This document shows, in pieces, positions 1 to 6,892 of a stretch of DNA of 11,949 nt. The notes below the pieces were generated by a model. The model was not told where the DNA came from, made no database searches, and was given only the letters and a program-made list of their open reading frames with translations. The position numbers were made by a program, and so were the translations under genes. This DNA is from Ruminococcus sp. UBA1780 (GTDB lineage Bacteria; Bacillota; Clostridia; Oscillospirales; Ruminococcaceae): the NCBI GenBank assembly GCA_002315235.1, contig DCGK01000018.1, positions 3,306 through 15,254 of the forward strand, written 5' to 3'. How positions within the stretch are numbered: position 1 is the stretch's first letter; each line of letters opens with the position of its first letter.

Positions 1-57
1 AGAACGGCTCTTTTTTCGAATTCAGATCTTGTTTCAGGCATTTTCTGACTATTCATT

Positions 58-79
58 TTGTTAAAAGCAGAGCTTTGAA
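58..79. repeat. 22-bp dispersed intergenic repeat, copy 1
   Basis: The 22 bases here are identical to 8067-8088 in the mraY-ftsW gap. The core is a small inverted repeat, AAAGC-AGA-GCTTT (64-76). After the identical part, both copies continue with a similar ACACAG segment offset by two bases. A shorter 10-bp match, CGAATTCAGA, occurs at 17-26 here and 8193-8202 there, in the opposite order relative to the repeat. Both copies lie outside genes and close to a terminator. Function unknown; it may be a small dispersed element of this genome. Confidence 0.6.
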
Positions 80-85
80 ACACAG

Positions 86-117
86 AAACCCGGGTCTGCA
101 CTCCAGTCCCGGGTTTT
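86..117 (+). terminator. Intrinsic terminator of the gene upstream of the window
   Basis: A perfect 9-bp stem, AAACCCGGG (86-94) with CCCGGGTTT (108-116), encloses a 13-base loop. Within the loop, CTG (96-98) and CAG (104-106) could add three pairs. The 3' arm runs into TTTT and, after GCC, another TTTT. No coding sequence is recognisable in 1-85. The T-run at 11-16 may be the tail of another terminator whose stem lies off the edge. The A-rich 5' side makes a bidirectional terminator possible. Confidence 0.8.
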
Positions 118-144
118 GCCTTTTCTGATATAATATGATATAAT
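116..144 (+). promoter_or_regulatory. Promoter of coaX with two tandem extended -10 elements
   Basis: TGATATAAT occurs twice, at 126-134 and 136-144. Each is a perfect extended -10 (TGnTATAAT), and they are exactly 10 bp apart. For the second, TTGCCT at 116-121 can act as a weak -35 (four of six consensus bases) with a 17-bp spacer. This -35 lies inside the T-rich tail of the preceding terminator, so terminator and promoter abut. The start would be around 150, giving a short leader of about 30 nt before coaX. That this is a sigma-A promoter is inferred from consensus only. Confidence 0.65.
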
Positions 145-180
145 GATAATCAGAAAATAAATCATAGTATCGGAGGAAAT

Positions 181-924
181 ATGCTGCTGGTAATTGATAT
201 AGGAAATACAAGTACTGTTCTTGGTTTTTACCGGAACAGTGAACTGATTAAAGCATGTCGTGTAAAGACAGGCGACTATACAGAGGAAAACATAAAAGTT
301 CCGGGAATGAGTGCTGAGTTTGCGTTTGTTTCGTCGGTTGTTCCGTCAGTAAACAGCATACTGAAAACGGCGGTTCAGAGAGCTTACGGATGTGAAGCTG
401 AATTCCTTGACACGCATAAAAAAACAGGACTGAATATCTGTACCGATAATCCTGAAAAAACAGGAGCTGATCTGATATGCGGCGCAGCGGCTGCGTTTTA
501 CAGGTATAAAAAGCCGGTTGTGGTTTTTGATCTCGGCACAGCGACTACTGTATGTGCCGTTGATCGTTCGGGCTGTTATCTCGGACATGCAATTTACCCG
601 GGAGTGAGGACATCATTTGATGCTCTGCATGCTGCGGCTGAACAGCTTCCTGAAATTGACAGCGATTATACTGATTTTGATCTTATAGGGAAGAATACTG
701 TTTCATCCATGAAGTCAGGTGTGATCACAGGTGCTGCCTGCTTTATTGACGGAATGGCTGAACGGTACTGTAAGGTTACAGGAGATGATACGGTTGTTGT
801 TGTAACCGGTGGTCTTTCGCCGGTAATACTGCCTCACTGTACCGGAAAATACATTTATGATGAGAACCTTCTTCTTGATGGTCTGAGAATAATATGCAAC
901 CTTACATACAACCGGAATTACTGA
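181..924 (+). CDS. coaX: Type III pantothenate kinase
   Basis: Cytoplasmic enzyme that phosphorylates pantothenate with ATP, the first committed step of coenzyme A synthesis. The 247-residue protein belongs to the acetate and sugar kinase/Hsp70/actin fold. Visible motifs are the N-terminal phosphate-binding DIGNTST (residues 6-12), NPEKTGAD (90-97) with Asp97 as the expected catalytic base, DLGTATTV (117-124), the PG turn at 140-141, G-KNTVSSM-SG (170-180) and the TGG motif (209-211). Length is close to the family's usual ~255. The ATG is preceded by GGAGG (172-176) with a rather short 4-nt spacing. One oddity is Leu98, where the family usually has Arg (GADR). It probably forms its own unit, with a terminator before it and a strong promoter after it. 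CoaX needs a monovalent cation and is not feedback-inhibited by CoA (family knowledge). Confidence 0.93.
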   Translation: MLLVIDIGNTSTVLGFYRNSELIKACRVKTGDYTEENIKVPGMSAEFAFVSSVVPSVNSILKTAVQRAYGCEAEFLDTHKKTGLNICTDNPEKTGADLICGAAAAFYRYKKPVVVFDLGTATTVCAVDRSGCYLGHAIYPGVRTSFDALHAAAEQLPEIDSDYTDFDLIGKNTVSSMKSGVITGAACFIDGMAERYCKVTGDDTVVVVTGGLSPVILPHCTGKYIYDENLLLDGLRIICNLTYNRNY

Positions 925-1301
925 TTAAAGGTTTATTGAAGGTTTGTTTGAAGTTACAAAATAATTACAAACAAAAAACAAAACAGTTACAATGGGCGTA
1001 TATAAAAGTATTTATATTTAACAGTCTGACATCAAATTATTACAATTTCTGAACAGATTTAAAAAATGCTTAACTCAAATAGTGCATAATAACTACAATA
1101 TCATACAAATTCTGTTAACCATTTGGATTTTAGTTGCATTGACATTTTTGTGCATTATATAGTATAATATTTATTATAGCAAGGAGTATATACTCGTGCT
1201 GTAAGGATTTGTAAATAAGAGAAAAAGAAACAAATCTGATTTGTAGAAACAATCACTCATAATGATGGAGTCAGCATAGTCAATTATACAGAAATGAGGC
1301 T
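925..1301. other. 377-bp intergenic region with the dcw promoter and leader
   Basis: No gene is visible here. The first half is AT-rich and contains TTACAA four times (954, 965, 987, 1040) plus the related CTACAA (1093) and ATACAA (1103). An 8-bp inverted repeat, TTTGTTTG (943-950) with CAAACAAA (968-975), follows coaX but is trailed by A-rich rather than T-rich sequence, so I do not call it a terminator. The promoter sits at 1139-1168. The transcribed leader (about 1175-1301) holds a perfect 12-bp palindrome, GAGTATATACTC (1184-1195). It also holds two competing small stems: GATTTGT (1206-1212) with ACAAATC (1230-1236), or ACAAAT (1230-1235) with ATTTGT (1239-1244). I recognise no known riboswitch and no mraZ-type TGGGN repeats. 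Confidence 0.6.
1139..1168 (+). promoter_or_regulatory. Near-consensus sigma-A promoter for the rsmH-mraY operon
   Basis: A perfect -35, TTGACA (1139-1144), and a perfect -10, TATAAT (1163-1168), are separated by 18 bp, in very AT-rich surroundings. The expected start is near 1175, giving a leader of about 125 nt before rsmH. No other promoter this good lies between here and the end of mraY, and the genes downstream are closely spaced apart from the ftsL-PBP gap. It is therefore the likely main promoter of the first dcw block. Confidence 0.85.
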
Positions 1302-2234
1302 ATGGAACAAATGGATTTTTTCCATAAATCCGTAATGCTGAACGAATGCATAGATATGCTCGATATAAAAAGCGATGGTATTTATGTTGACGGAACAGTC
1401 GGCGGTGCCGGACATTCTCTTGAGATTGCAAAAAGACTTGGCGAAAACGGAAGACTTATTGCATTTGACAGGGATCCGGATGCGATAGCAGCAGCAACTG
1501 AAAGACTTAAAGGATATAATGCTGCTGTAGTGAAAAGTAACTTTTCACAGATGAAAAATGTACTCAGCGAAATGAATATAGACGGAGTTGACGGTATACT
1601 TCTTGATCTCGGTGTTTCATCACACCAGCTCGACAAGGGAGAGAGAGGATTTTCATATCATACTGATGCAGCACTTGATATGAGAATGAGTCAGGAAGGA
1701 ACAAGTGCAGCTGACATAGTCAACACTTACTCCAGGGATGAACTTGCTAAAATTCTTTTTGAATACGGTGAGGAAAAATTTGCATGGCGAATTGCCGAAG
1801 GTATTGTTGCTGCGCGTGCTGTAAAACCACTTGAAACTACAGGTGAGCTCGCGGAGATTGTAAAGGAAAACGTTCCCGCAAAGGTAAGGCGCGAAAAAAA
1901 CCCGTGCAAAAAAACTTTTCAGGCAATAAGAATTGCTGTAAACGGTGAACTGGACCATCTTTCCGAAGGTCTTGATGCGGCTTTTGAACTGCTTAAGCCG
2001 GGCGGCAGACTTGCAGTAATTACTTTCCATTCGCTCGAAGACCGAATGGTTAAACAGAAGTTTGCCTCACTCTGCAAGGGTTGTATATGCAATCCGGATT
2101 TTCCGCAGTGTATATGCGGCAGAACACCGGAAGCAAAGCTTGTAAACCGTAAGCCGATTGAGGCAGGCGAAGAAGAGCTTGAGGAAAATAACCGCAGCCG
2201 AAGTGCAAGACTTCGGGTGCTTGAAAGGATATAG
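1302..2234 (+). CDS. rsmH: 16S rRNA (cytosine(1402)-N(4))-methyltransferase RsmH (MraW)
   Basis: SAM-dependent methyltransferase acting on C1402 of 16S rRNA in the ribosomal P site, usually the first or second gene of dcw clusters. Full length at 310 residues. Motifs: the SAM loop DGTVGGAGHS (30-39), FDRDPDAI (55-62), DLGVSSHQLD (102-111), RGFSYH followed by LDMRM (115-129), KKTFQAIRIAVN (203-214) and FHSLEDR (242-248). A C-terminal cysteine cluster, C258, C261, C263, C270 and C272, surrounds NPDFPQ; this pattern is common in Firmicute RsmH and may bind metal. The start is uncertain: GAGG (1296-1299) is only 2 nt from the ATG at 1302 but 11 nt from the in-frame ATG at 1311, which would give the family-like start MDFFHKSVMLNE. 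Its stop overlaps the ribosome binding site of the next gene. Confidence 0.95.
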   Translation: MEQMDFFHKSVMLNECIDMLDIKSDGIYVDGTVGGAGHSLEIAKRLGENGRLIAFDRDPDAIAAATERLKGYNAAVVKSNFSQMKNVLSEMNIDGVDGILLDLGVSSHQLDKGERGFSYHTDAALDMRMSQEGTSAADIVNTYSRDELAKILFEYGEEKFAWRIAEGIVAARAVKPLETTGELAEIVKENVPAKVRREKNPCKKTFQAIRIAVNGELDHLSEGLDAAFELLKPGGRLAVITFHSLEDRMVKQKFASLCKGCICNPDFPQCICGRTPEAKLVNRKPIEAGEEELEENNRSRSARLRVLERI

Positions 2235-2242
2235 GTGATTGT

Positions 2243-2719
2243 ATGCCAAGGACCGGAGCTGCACGCAGCAGCGGCTACATTTACGAAAGTGATGAAGCTA
2301 TACTTGAACGCCGACGCAGAAATCAGGAAAATAATATAACTGTAAAGAAAATCAACGCAGCAAGAATCAGTACACTCAAGATTTTTGTTATTGCAATTGC
2401 AGCACTTGGTTTACTCTTCTGTGTTGTATACGGCAAGGTACAGATCAGCGACATGTATAACAAAATAAATGATCAGAAGAACAGTCTTTCTGTTTCAGAA
2501 AGTGAAAATGCAAGACTTAAGGCTGAGATTGAGGCATTTACTTCTTTGAAAAACATTGAAGAGTATGCTGAAAACATCGGACTTAAGAAGCTTGACAAGG
2601 CGCAGATCTGGTATGTAAATATTCAGAATGATGATGTTGTAAAAATACCTGAAAGAGAAGAGAATTTCTTTGTAAAGATTCAGAATGCGATAACATCCGT
2701 TCTGGAAAATTTCGAATAA
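2243..2719 (+). CDS. ftsL: FtsL-like bitopic cell division protein
   Basis: Small division protein of 158 residues, recognised by position (between rsmH and the class B PBP) and architecture rather than strong sequence identity, as usual for FtsL. It has a basic cytoplasmic N-terminus (RRRR at 23-26) and one membrane segment at about 44-63. An extracytoplasmic coiled coil follows (about 66-100, with the heptad-like stretch SESENARLKAEIEA), then EEYAENIGLKKLDKAQ (106-121), which resembles the C-terminal part of FtsL/DivIC proteins. FtsL pairs with DivIC and FtsQ/DivIB to activate FtsW and the septal PBP. The SD AGGTGAT (2233-2239) overlaps the rsmH stop (2232-2234), with an 8-nt gap between genes, suggesting translational coupling. 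DivIC is the alternative identity. Confidence 0.8.
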   Translation: MPRTGAARSSGYIYESDEAILERRRRNQENNITVKKINAARISTLKIFVIAIAALGLLFCVVYGKVQISDMYNKINDQKNSLSVSESENARLKAEIEAFTSLKNIEEYAENIGLKKLDKAQIWYVNIQNDDVVKIPEREENFFVKIQNAITSVLENFE

Positions 2720-2790
2720 TTCAGGCAAATGCTGATTAAGGTGCTTTCTGCCGGTGCTCTGCGCGCAGGACTTAATCAGTGTTTCCTGAA
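2720..2790 (+). promoter_or_regulatory. Long stem-loop right after the ftsL stop
   Basis: Starting at the first base after the ftsL stop, TTCAGG (2720-2725) pairs with CCTGAA (2785-2790). After a one-base bulge (C2726), AAATG pairs with TGTTT using two G-U pairs. Then CTGATTAAG (2732-2740) pairs perfectly with CTTAATCAG (2771-2779). This makes about 20 pairs with one bulge. The apical part can add TTCTGC (2746-2751) with GCAGGA (2765-2770). No T-run follows, so it does not look like an intrinsic terminator. A role in mRNA processing, stability or attenuation is possible but is inference. Confidence 0.6.
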
Positions 2791-2868
2791 AAATCAGACA
2801 ACAGAATATTAAAAGCTGAATGGTCAATCACGTTTATCGGGTTGGCTATTTAGTTTGAGTGAAGGTTT

Positions 2869-2909
2869 TTCGGAAATACTTTTCAGGTGTTTCCGGACTG
2901 CCCTGAAAA
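2869..2909 (+). promoter_or_regulatory. Two competing hairpins ahead of the PBP ribosome binding site
   Basis: Stem A pairs CGGAAATAC (2871-2879) with GTGTTTCCG (2887-2895), nine pairs with one G-U, extendable outward to 2869/2897. Stem B pairs TTTTCAGG (2880-2887) perfectly with CCTGAAAA (2902-2909), ending one base before the AGGAGG at 2911. The two share 2880-2887 and the loop region, so they cannot both form fully. Neither directly covers the SD. The arrangement could tune PBP translation, but no ligand or effector is evident. Confidence 0.45.
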
Positions 2910-2923
2910 TAGGAGGATTTGTT

Positions 2924-5404
2924 TTGGCTGATTTACCTTCATGGAAAATGAGAAAAAGGGCCAATATAGCCGTACTTTCCGTTACTTTTGCATTTGCAGC
3001 TGTTGTTACGCTTAAGCTTTTTGACATAATGGTTGCTGATGCACGCATATATCAGAAAAAAGCAGACGAAAGTCAGTTCGGTGCGCAGTCTATTCCGGCG
3101 AGCAGAGGTTCGATATACAGCTCTGACGGAAAGATTCTTGCACAGAGTGCAACCGCATATCAGATAATGATTGACCCTGAGATGTTCAGGAAAAATGAAC
3201 TTGACAATCCGCACATAATTGCAAATTATCTTGTCGGTAAGCTCGGCGTAAAAAAAGAAGATGCAATGGAGGCGGTCAGAAGAAACAGGCTGAGATCGTT
3301 TGTTAATGATTTACCCGAGTCTGACGCAGTTGATGAGGTAAGTAAACTGGTCAGGACACTTGATATCGAGGAACTGACAAAGGACATTTTCGCGGATTTT
3401 TTTGCGTCTGAACTTGGAATAAAAAAAGATGTGGTTCTTGACGCAATGATTCAGGACAATCAGTGCGTTTATCTCGTAAACAAGGCGGAAAAGTCGGTAA
3501 AGGACCGTATTGTACAGTACATAGCTGACAACGGAATATCATGTATGAAGATTATTCCAAATGCCAAGAGATATTATCCTCAGGATAATCTAGCTTCTTC
3601 TGTAGTAGGATTTCTTAACTATGAGGGTGACGGACAGTACGGCGTTGAACTCAGATACGATGAATACCTTTCCGGTGTTGACGGCGTTATCATTACTGCA
3701 CAGGATGCCCGTGATGAACAGATGCCGTACAGATATTCAAGGCTTTATGAAGCCAAGGACGGAGACTCTGTAAATCTTACTGTTGACTCTATGATTCAGT
3801 ACTACTGTGAGTCAGCACTTGACACTGCTATTGCTGATTCAGCAGCTGCTGAATACGGATGTGCAATAGTAATGAATGCCAAGACAGGAGCTGTGCTCGG
3901 TATGTATTCAGCTCCTGGGTTCGATATTAACAATAAGGGTGTTCTTACAGATGAGGACCAGGCGATTCTCGATGCACAGCAGTTTGTTGAACCTGAAAAA
4001 AGAATAACAGAAGGCGATCTTCTTGAAAAACGATGGAAAAACAAATCTATTTCCGTAATCAATGAACCGGGTTCGGTTTTCAAGGTTATCACAAGTGCGG
4101 CAGCCCTTGAGGAAAAGGTTGCAACTTTTGAAAGCGAATATAACTGCGGAGGATTTATACGTTTCGGTGAAGGCGAGGACAGTGTCCCTATTTTCTGTGA
4201 CGAGCGAACAGGTCACGGACTTCTCAGTTTCAAGGATGCTCTTCTGAACTCCTGTAACCCTGCGTTTATGAAGATTGGTGAGGATCTCGGACCTGAAAAA
4301 TTCAGCTACTATGCTGATGCTTTCGGTCTCAGGGAAAAAACCGGTATAGATCTTCCTGGTGAAGTAAACAGTATATTTGCCAGATACGACGGAATTAACG
4401 GACTTGAAAACAGCAGTGTTACACTTGCTTCCTCTGCATTCGGTCAGACAAACAGCCTTACACCGATTCAGATGATTACGGCATATACTGCAGCTATAAA
4501 CGGCGGGTATCTGCTGAAACCATATATTGTGGGAAGTATAGTTGACTCTGATCAGAATGAAGTTTCTGTAACCCAGGTTGAAGTAAAGCGTCAGGTAATT
4601 TCCGAAGCTACATCGGCGCTGGTGCGTGAGGCACTTCAGAACAATGTTGACAGCAAGAGCCGTGGTAATGCGTATATAAGCGGTTACAAGATAGGCGGCA
4701 AGAGCGGTACAGCGGAAAAGATTTCCAAGTTTGAGCGTGAGGATGCGGAATACCAAATGAAGATTGACAGTGATCATGAACTTGTTAAAACTCTTCCGGC
4801 TCCGGAAAAACAGTATGTGGCTTCGTACTGTGCATTTGCTCCGGCTGATAATCCGGAAATTGTAGTATATGTAGCAGTTGATGAACCTTATACAGGAAAC
4901 AACGACTATTACGGCGGATCAATTGCTGCTCCGTGCGTAAGATCAATTATGGAAAACGTACTTCCGTATCTCGGATATTATCCGGAGTATACTGATGAGG
5001 AAGTTCTTTCCATGGACAAGCGTGTTCCGGACGTTGAAAAACTTCCTGTCAATGAAGCTATTGACAAGGTTAAGGCTGAAGGATTTACGCCTGAGCTTAA
5101 GGGTGAGGGTGACAATGTTGTTTCACAGGTTCCTTCATTCACAAGCAGCATGCCGGCCGGTGGAAAGGTATTTCTTTATACTGATCCTTTTGCTGTACCG
5201 GATTCAGTCGCAATGCCTAACCTTAAGGGTATGAAGATCAAGGCGGTTGAGGAACTGTTCGCAAAGTACGGGCTTAATCTGAAAACAACCGGATCTCAGA
5301 ATGAAAACGCAGTAGTGCTTACACAGTCAGTTGATGAGAACACCATGGTAAATGAAGGCACAATCGTTTCCGTTCACTTTGGTATAAACAATCAGACAGG
5401 CTGA
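2924..5404 (+). CDS. Class B penicillin-binding protein with two PASTA domains (SpoVD/PBP2B type)
   Basis: Membrane-anchored transpeptidase that crosslinks septal (or spore cortex) peptidoglycan, normally working with the SEDS protein encoded downstream. The frame is open from 2855, but I place the start at TTG 2924, seven nt after a perfect AGGAGG (2911-2916), giving 826 residues. Layout: cytoplasmic tail with a membrane anchor (about 12-36), dimerisation domain from SIPASRGSIY (57-66), then the transpeptidase domain. Catalytic motifs are SVFK (Ser384-Lys387, within EPGSVFK), SCN (443-445) and KSGT (593-596). Two PASTA repeats follow, from VPDV (701-704) to about 755 and from MPNLKG (764-769) to about 822. 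Two repeats as in B. subtilis PBP2B and the dcw position favour a division role. SpoVD cannot be excluded, so I give no symbol. murE follows after 21 nt. Confidence 0.93.
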   Translation: MADLPSWKMRKRANIAVLSVTFAFAAVVTLKLFDIMVADARIYQKKADESQFGAQSIPASRGSIYSSDGKILAQSATAYQIMIDPEMFRKNELDNPHIIANYLVGKLGVKKEDAMEAVRRNRLRSFVNDLPESDAVDEVSKLVRTLDIEELTKDIFADFFASELGIKKDVVLDAMIQDNQCVYLVNKAEKSVKDRIVQYIADNGISCMKIIPNAKRYYPQDNLASSVVGFLNYEGDGQYGVELRYDEYLSGVDGVIITAQDARDEQMPYRYSRLYEAKDGDSVNLTVDSMIQYYCESALDTAIADSAAAEYGCAIVMNAKTGAVLGMYSAPGFDINNKGVLTDEDQAILDAQQFVEPEKRITEGDLLEKRWKNKSISVINEPGSVFKVITSAAALEEKVATFESEYNCGGFIRFGEGEDSVPIFCDERTGHGLLSFKDALLNSCNPAFMKIGEDLGPEKFSYYADAFGLREKTGIDLPGEVNSIFARYDGINGLENSSVTLASSAFGQTNSLTPIQMITAYTAAINGGYLLKPYIVGSIVDSDQNEVSVTQVEVKRQVISEATSALVREALQNNVDSKSRGNAYISGYKIGGKSGTAEKISKFEREDAEYQMKIDSDHELVKTLPAPEKQYVASYCAFAPADNPEIVVYVAVDEPYTGNNDYYGGSIAAPCVRSIMENVLPYLGYYPEYTDEEVLSMDKRVPDVEKLPVNEAIDKVKAEGFTPELKGEGDNVVSQVPSFTSSMPAGGKVFLYTDPFAVPDSVAMPNLKGMKIKAVEELFAKYGLNLKTTGSQNENAVVLTQSVDENTMVNEGTIVSVHFGINNQTG

Positions 5405-5425
5405 TTTTACAGTGAGGTGTTTCTT

Positions 5426-6862
5426 TTGAGATTATATGAATTATTCAGTGAAATTACAGAAATAAATTTTGAAGACAGGGAAGTCAGTGGCGTAACAGAC
5501 AACAGTACAAAGATTCAGAAGGACTGTGTTTTTGTATGCGTCAGAGGCGGTTCATTTGACGGTCATACCAGGGCAGCTGAAGCAATCGAATGCGGTGCTG
5601 CCGCTGTTGTTACAGAACGTGATCTTGGACTGGAAAGACAGATAATAGTTGAAAATTCAAGAAAATGCTATGGTGAGCTCTGTGCTGCCTGGTTTGGACA
5701 TCCTGAAAGAAAAATGAAGGTTATAGGAGTTACCGGTACCAACGGAAAAACAACTATGACAAATGTTATCAAAAAAATTCTTACAGAATGTGGTCACAAG
5801 GTGGGTCTTATCGGTACAATTCAGAACGAAATCGGTGACGAGGCAGTTCATACTGACAATACAACACCGATGGCGTATGACTATATGAGTCTTCTGAACC
5901 GTATGGCAGAGGAAAACTGTGATACTGTTGTTATGGAAGTATCATCATTTGGTCTTGTTCAGCACAGAATCGGACCTACACATTTTGATATTTCCGTATT
6001 TACAAATCTTACCCAGGATCATCTTGACTATCACGGAACTATGGAGGAATATTACAGGGCCAAGAAAATGCTTTTTGATATTTCAGATATTTCAGTGTGT
6101 AACACGGATGATGAGTACGGACGCAGACTTTATTCTGAGATTACATCAGAAAAATACAGCTTCAGCAGAAAGAATACTGCAGATTTCAGGGCTGACAATA
6201 TTTCACTTGCGGCAGACGGAACGAGTTTCAGTCTCTCATACGGAGATGTTACTGCTGACATAAAAATGAAGATGACAGGTACATTCAATGTCGAAAACAT
6301 TACAGCTGCATTTGCTGTATGTCTTAAGTACGGTATTCCTGCTGAAAAGATCATCTCTGTTATTTCCGGATATCCGGGCGTAAAGGGAAGATGCGAGATA
6401 ATTCCTACAGGAAGAGATTTTACAGTTATATGTGATTATGCACATACGCCTGATGCAGTTGAAAATATTCTCGGAAGTGTTAAGGAATACTGCAGGGGAA
6501 GACTTATATGTCTTTTCGGATGCGGAGGAAACAGAGACAGTAAGAAAAGGCCTCTTATGGCTGCAGCTGCCGCTTCGTATGCAGATCTGCTTATTGTAAC
6601 CTCAGACAATCCGCGAAATGAGGAGCCTGAACAGATAATTGCAGATATTCTTGAAGGGCTTAAGGATACCGATACACCTTATGTTGTTGTTCCTGACAGA
6701 AGGGAAGCAATTTATGAAGTTCTTTACCTTGCTCAGAAGGATGATATTATCGTTCTTGCAGGAAAGGGACATGAGGACTATCAGATTCTTAAAAACAATG
6801 AACATATACACTTTGACGAACGTGAAGTAGTTGCCGAAGGTCTGGCACTTCTTAACAGATAA
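5426..6862 (+). CDS. murE: UDP-N-acetylmuramoyl-L-alanyl-D-glutamate--2,6-diaminopimelate ligase
   Basis: Cytoplasmic Mur ligase that adds the third residue to the UDP-MurNAc dipeptide using ATP. The 478-residue protein has the three Mur domains: N-terminal UDP-substrate domain with TDNST, central ATPase with P-loop GVTGTNGKTT (101-110, Lys108), and C-terminal domain. Lys213 in YRAKKMLFD matches the lysine that is carbamylated in Mur ligases. DNPR (394-397) and GKGHE (446-450) are the signature of meso-diaminopimelate-specific enzymes; lysine-adding enzymes lack the DNPR arginine. Start: a GTG at 5417 also begins the frame, but that GTG is part of the SD GAGGTG (5414-5419). TTG 5426 lies six nt beyond it and gives the family-like N-terminus MRLYELF. 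No murF follows, unlike clusters with a murE-murF-mraY order. Confidence 0.94.
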   Translation: MRLYELFSEITEINFEDREVSGVTDNSTKIQKDCVFVCVRGGSFDGHTRAAEAIECGAAAVVTERDLGLERQIIVENSRKCYGELCAAWFGHPERKMKVIGVTGTNGKTTMTNVIKKILTECGHKVGLIGTIQNEIGDEAVHTDNTTPMAYDYMSLLNRMAEENCDTVVMEVSSFGLVQHRIGPTHFDISVFTNLTQDHLDYHGTMEEYYRAKKMLFDISDISVCNTDDEYGRRLYSEITSEKYSFSRKNTADFRADNISLAADGTSFSLSYGDVTADIKMKMTGTFNVENITAAFAVCLKYGIPAEKIISVISGYPGVKGRCEIIPTGRDFTVICDYAHTPDAVENILGSVKEYCRGRLICLFGCGGNRDSKKRPLMAAAAASYADLLIVTSDNPRNEEPEQIIADILEGLKDTDTPYVVVPDRREAIYEVLYLAQKDDIIVLAGKGHEDYQILKNNEHIHFDEREVVAEGLALLNR

Positions 6863-6892
6863 ATAATAGTTTTACCGGGAGGAAAATTTAAA

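Noticed and set aside
943..975. Inverted repeat after coaX as a terminator
   Set aside because: The 8-bp stem is AT-rich with a 17-base loop and is followed by A-rich sequence, not a T-run.
1262..1279. ATG-ATG mini-ORF of five codons before rsmH
   Set aside because: No SD in front of it and no coding features.
2855..2923. N-terminal extension of the PBP starting at TTG 2855
   Set aside because: No SD precedes 2855, the extension does not resemble the family, and AGGAGG at 2911-2916 is ideally placed for TTG 2924. The segment is better explained by hairpins.
3908..4777. 289-codon open frame on the - strand
   Set aside because: It lies wholly opposite the PBP transpeptidase domain, whose motifs are intact. 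It has no SD and no recognisable domain, and its length is a by-product of codon bias on the other strand.
5417..5425. GTG 5417 as the murE start
   Set aside because: This GTG is part of the SD GAGGTG; TTG 5426 is six nt downstream and gives a normal MurE N-terminus.
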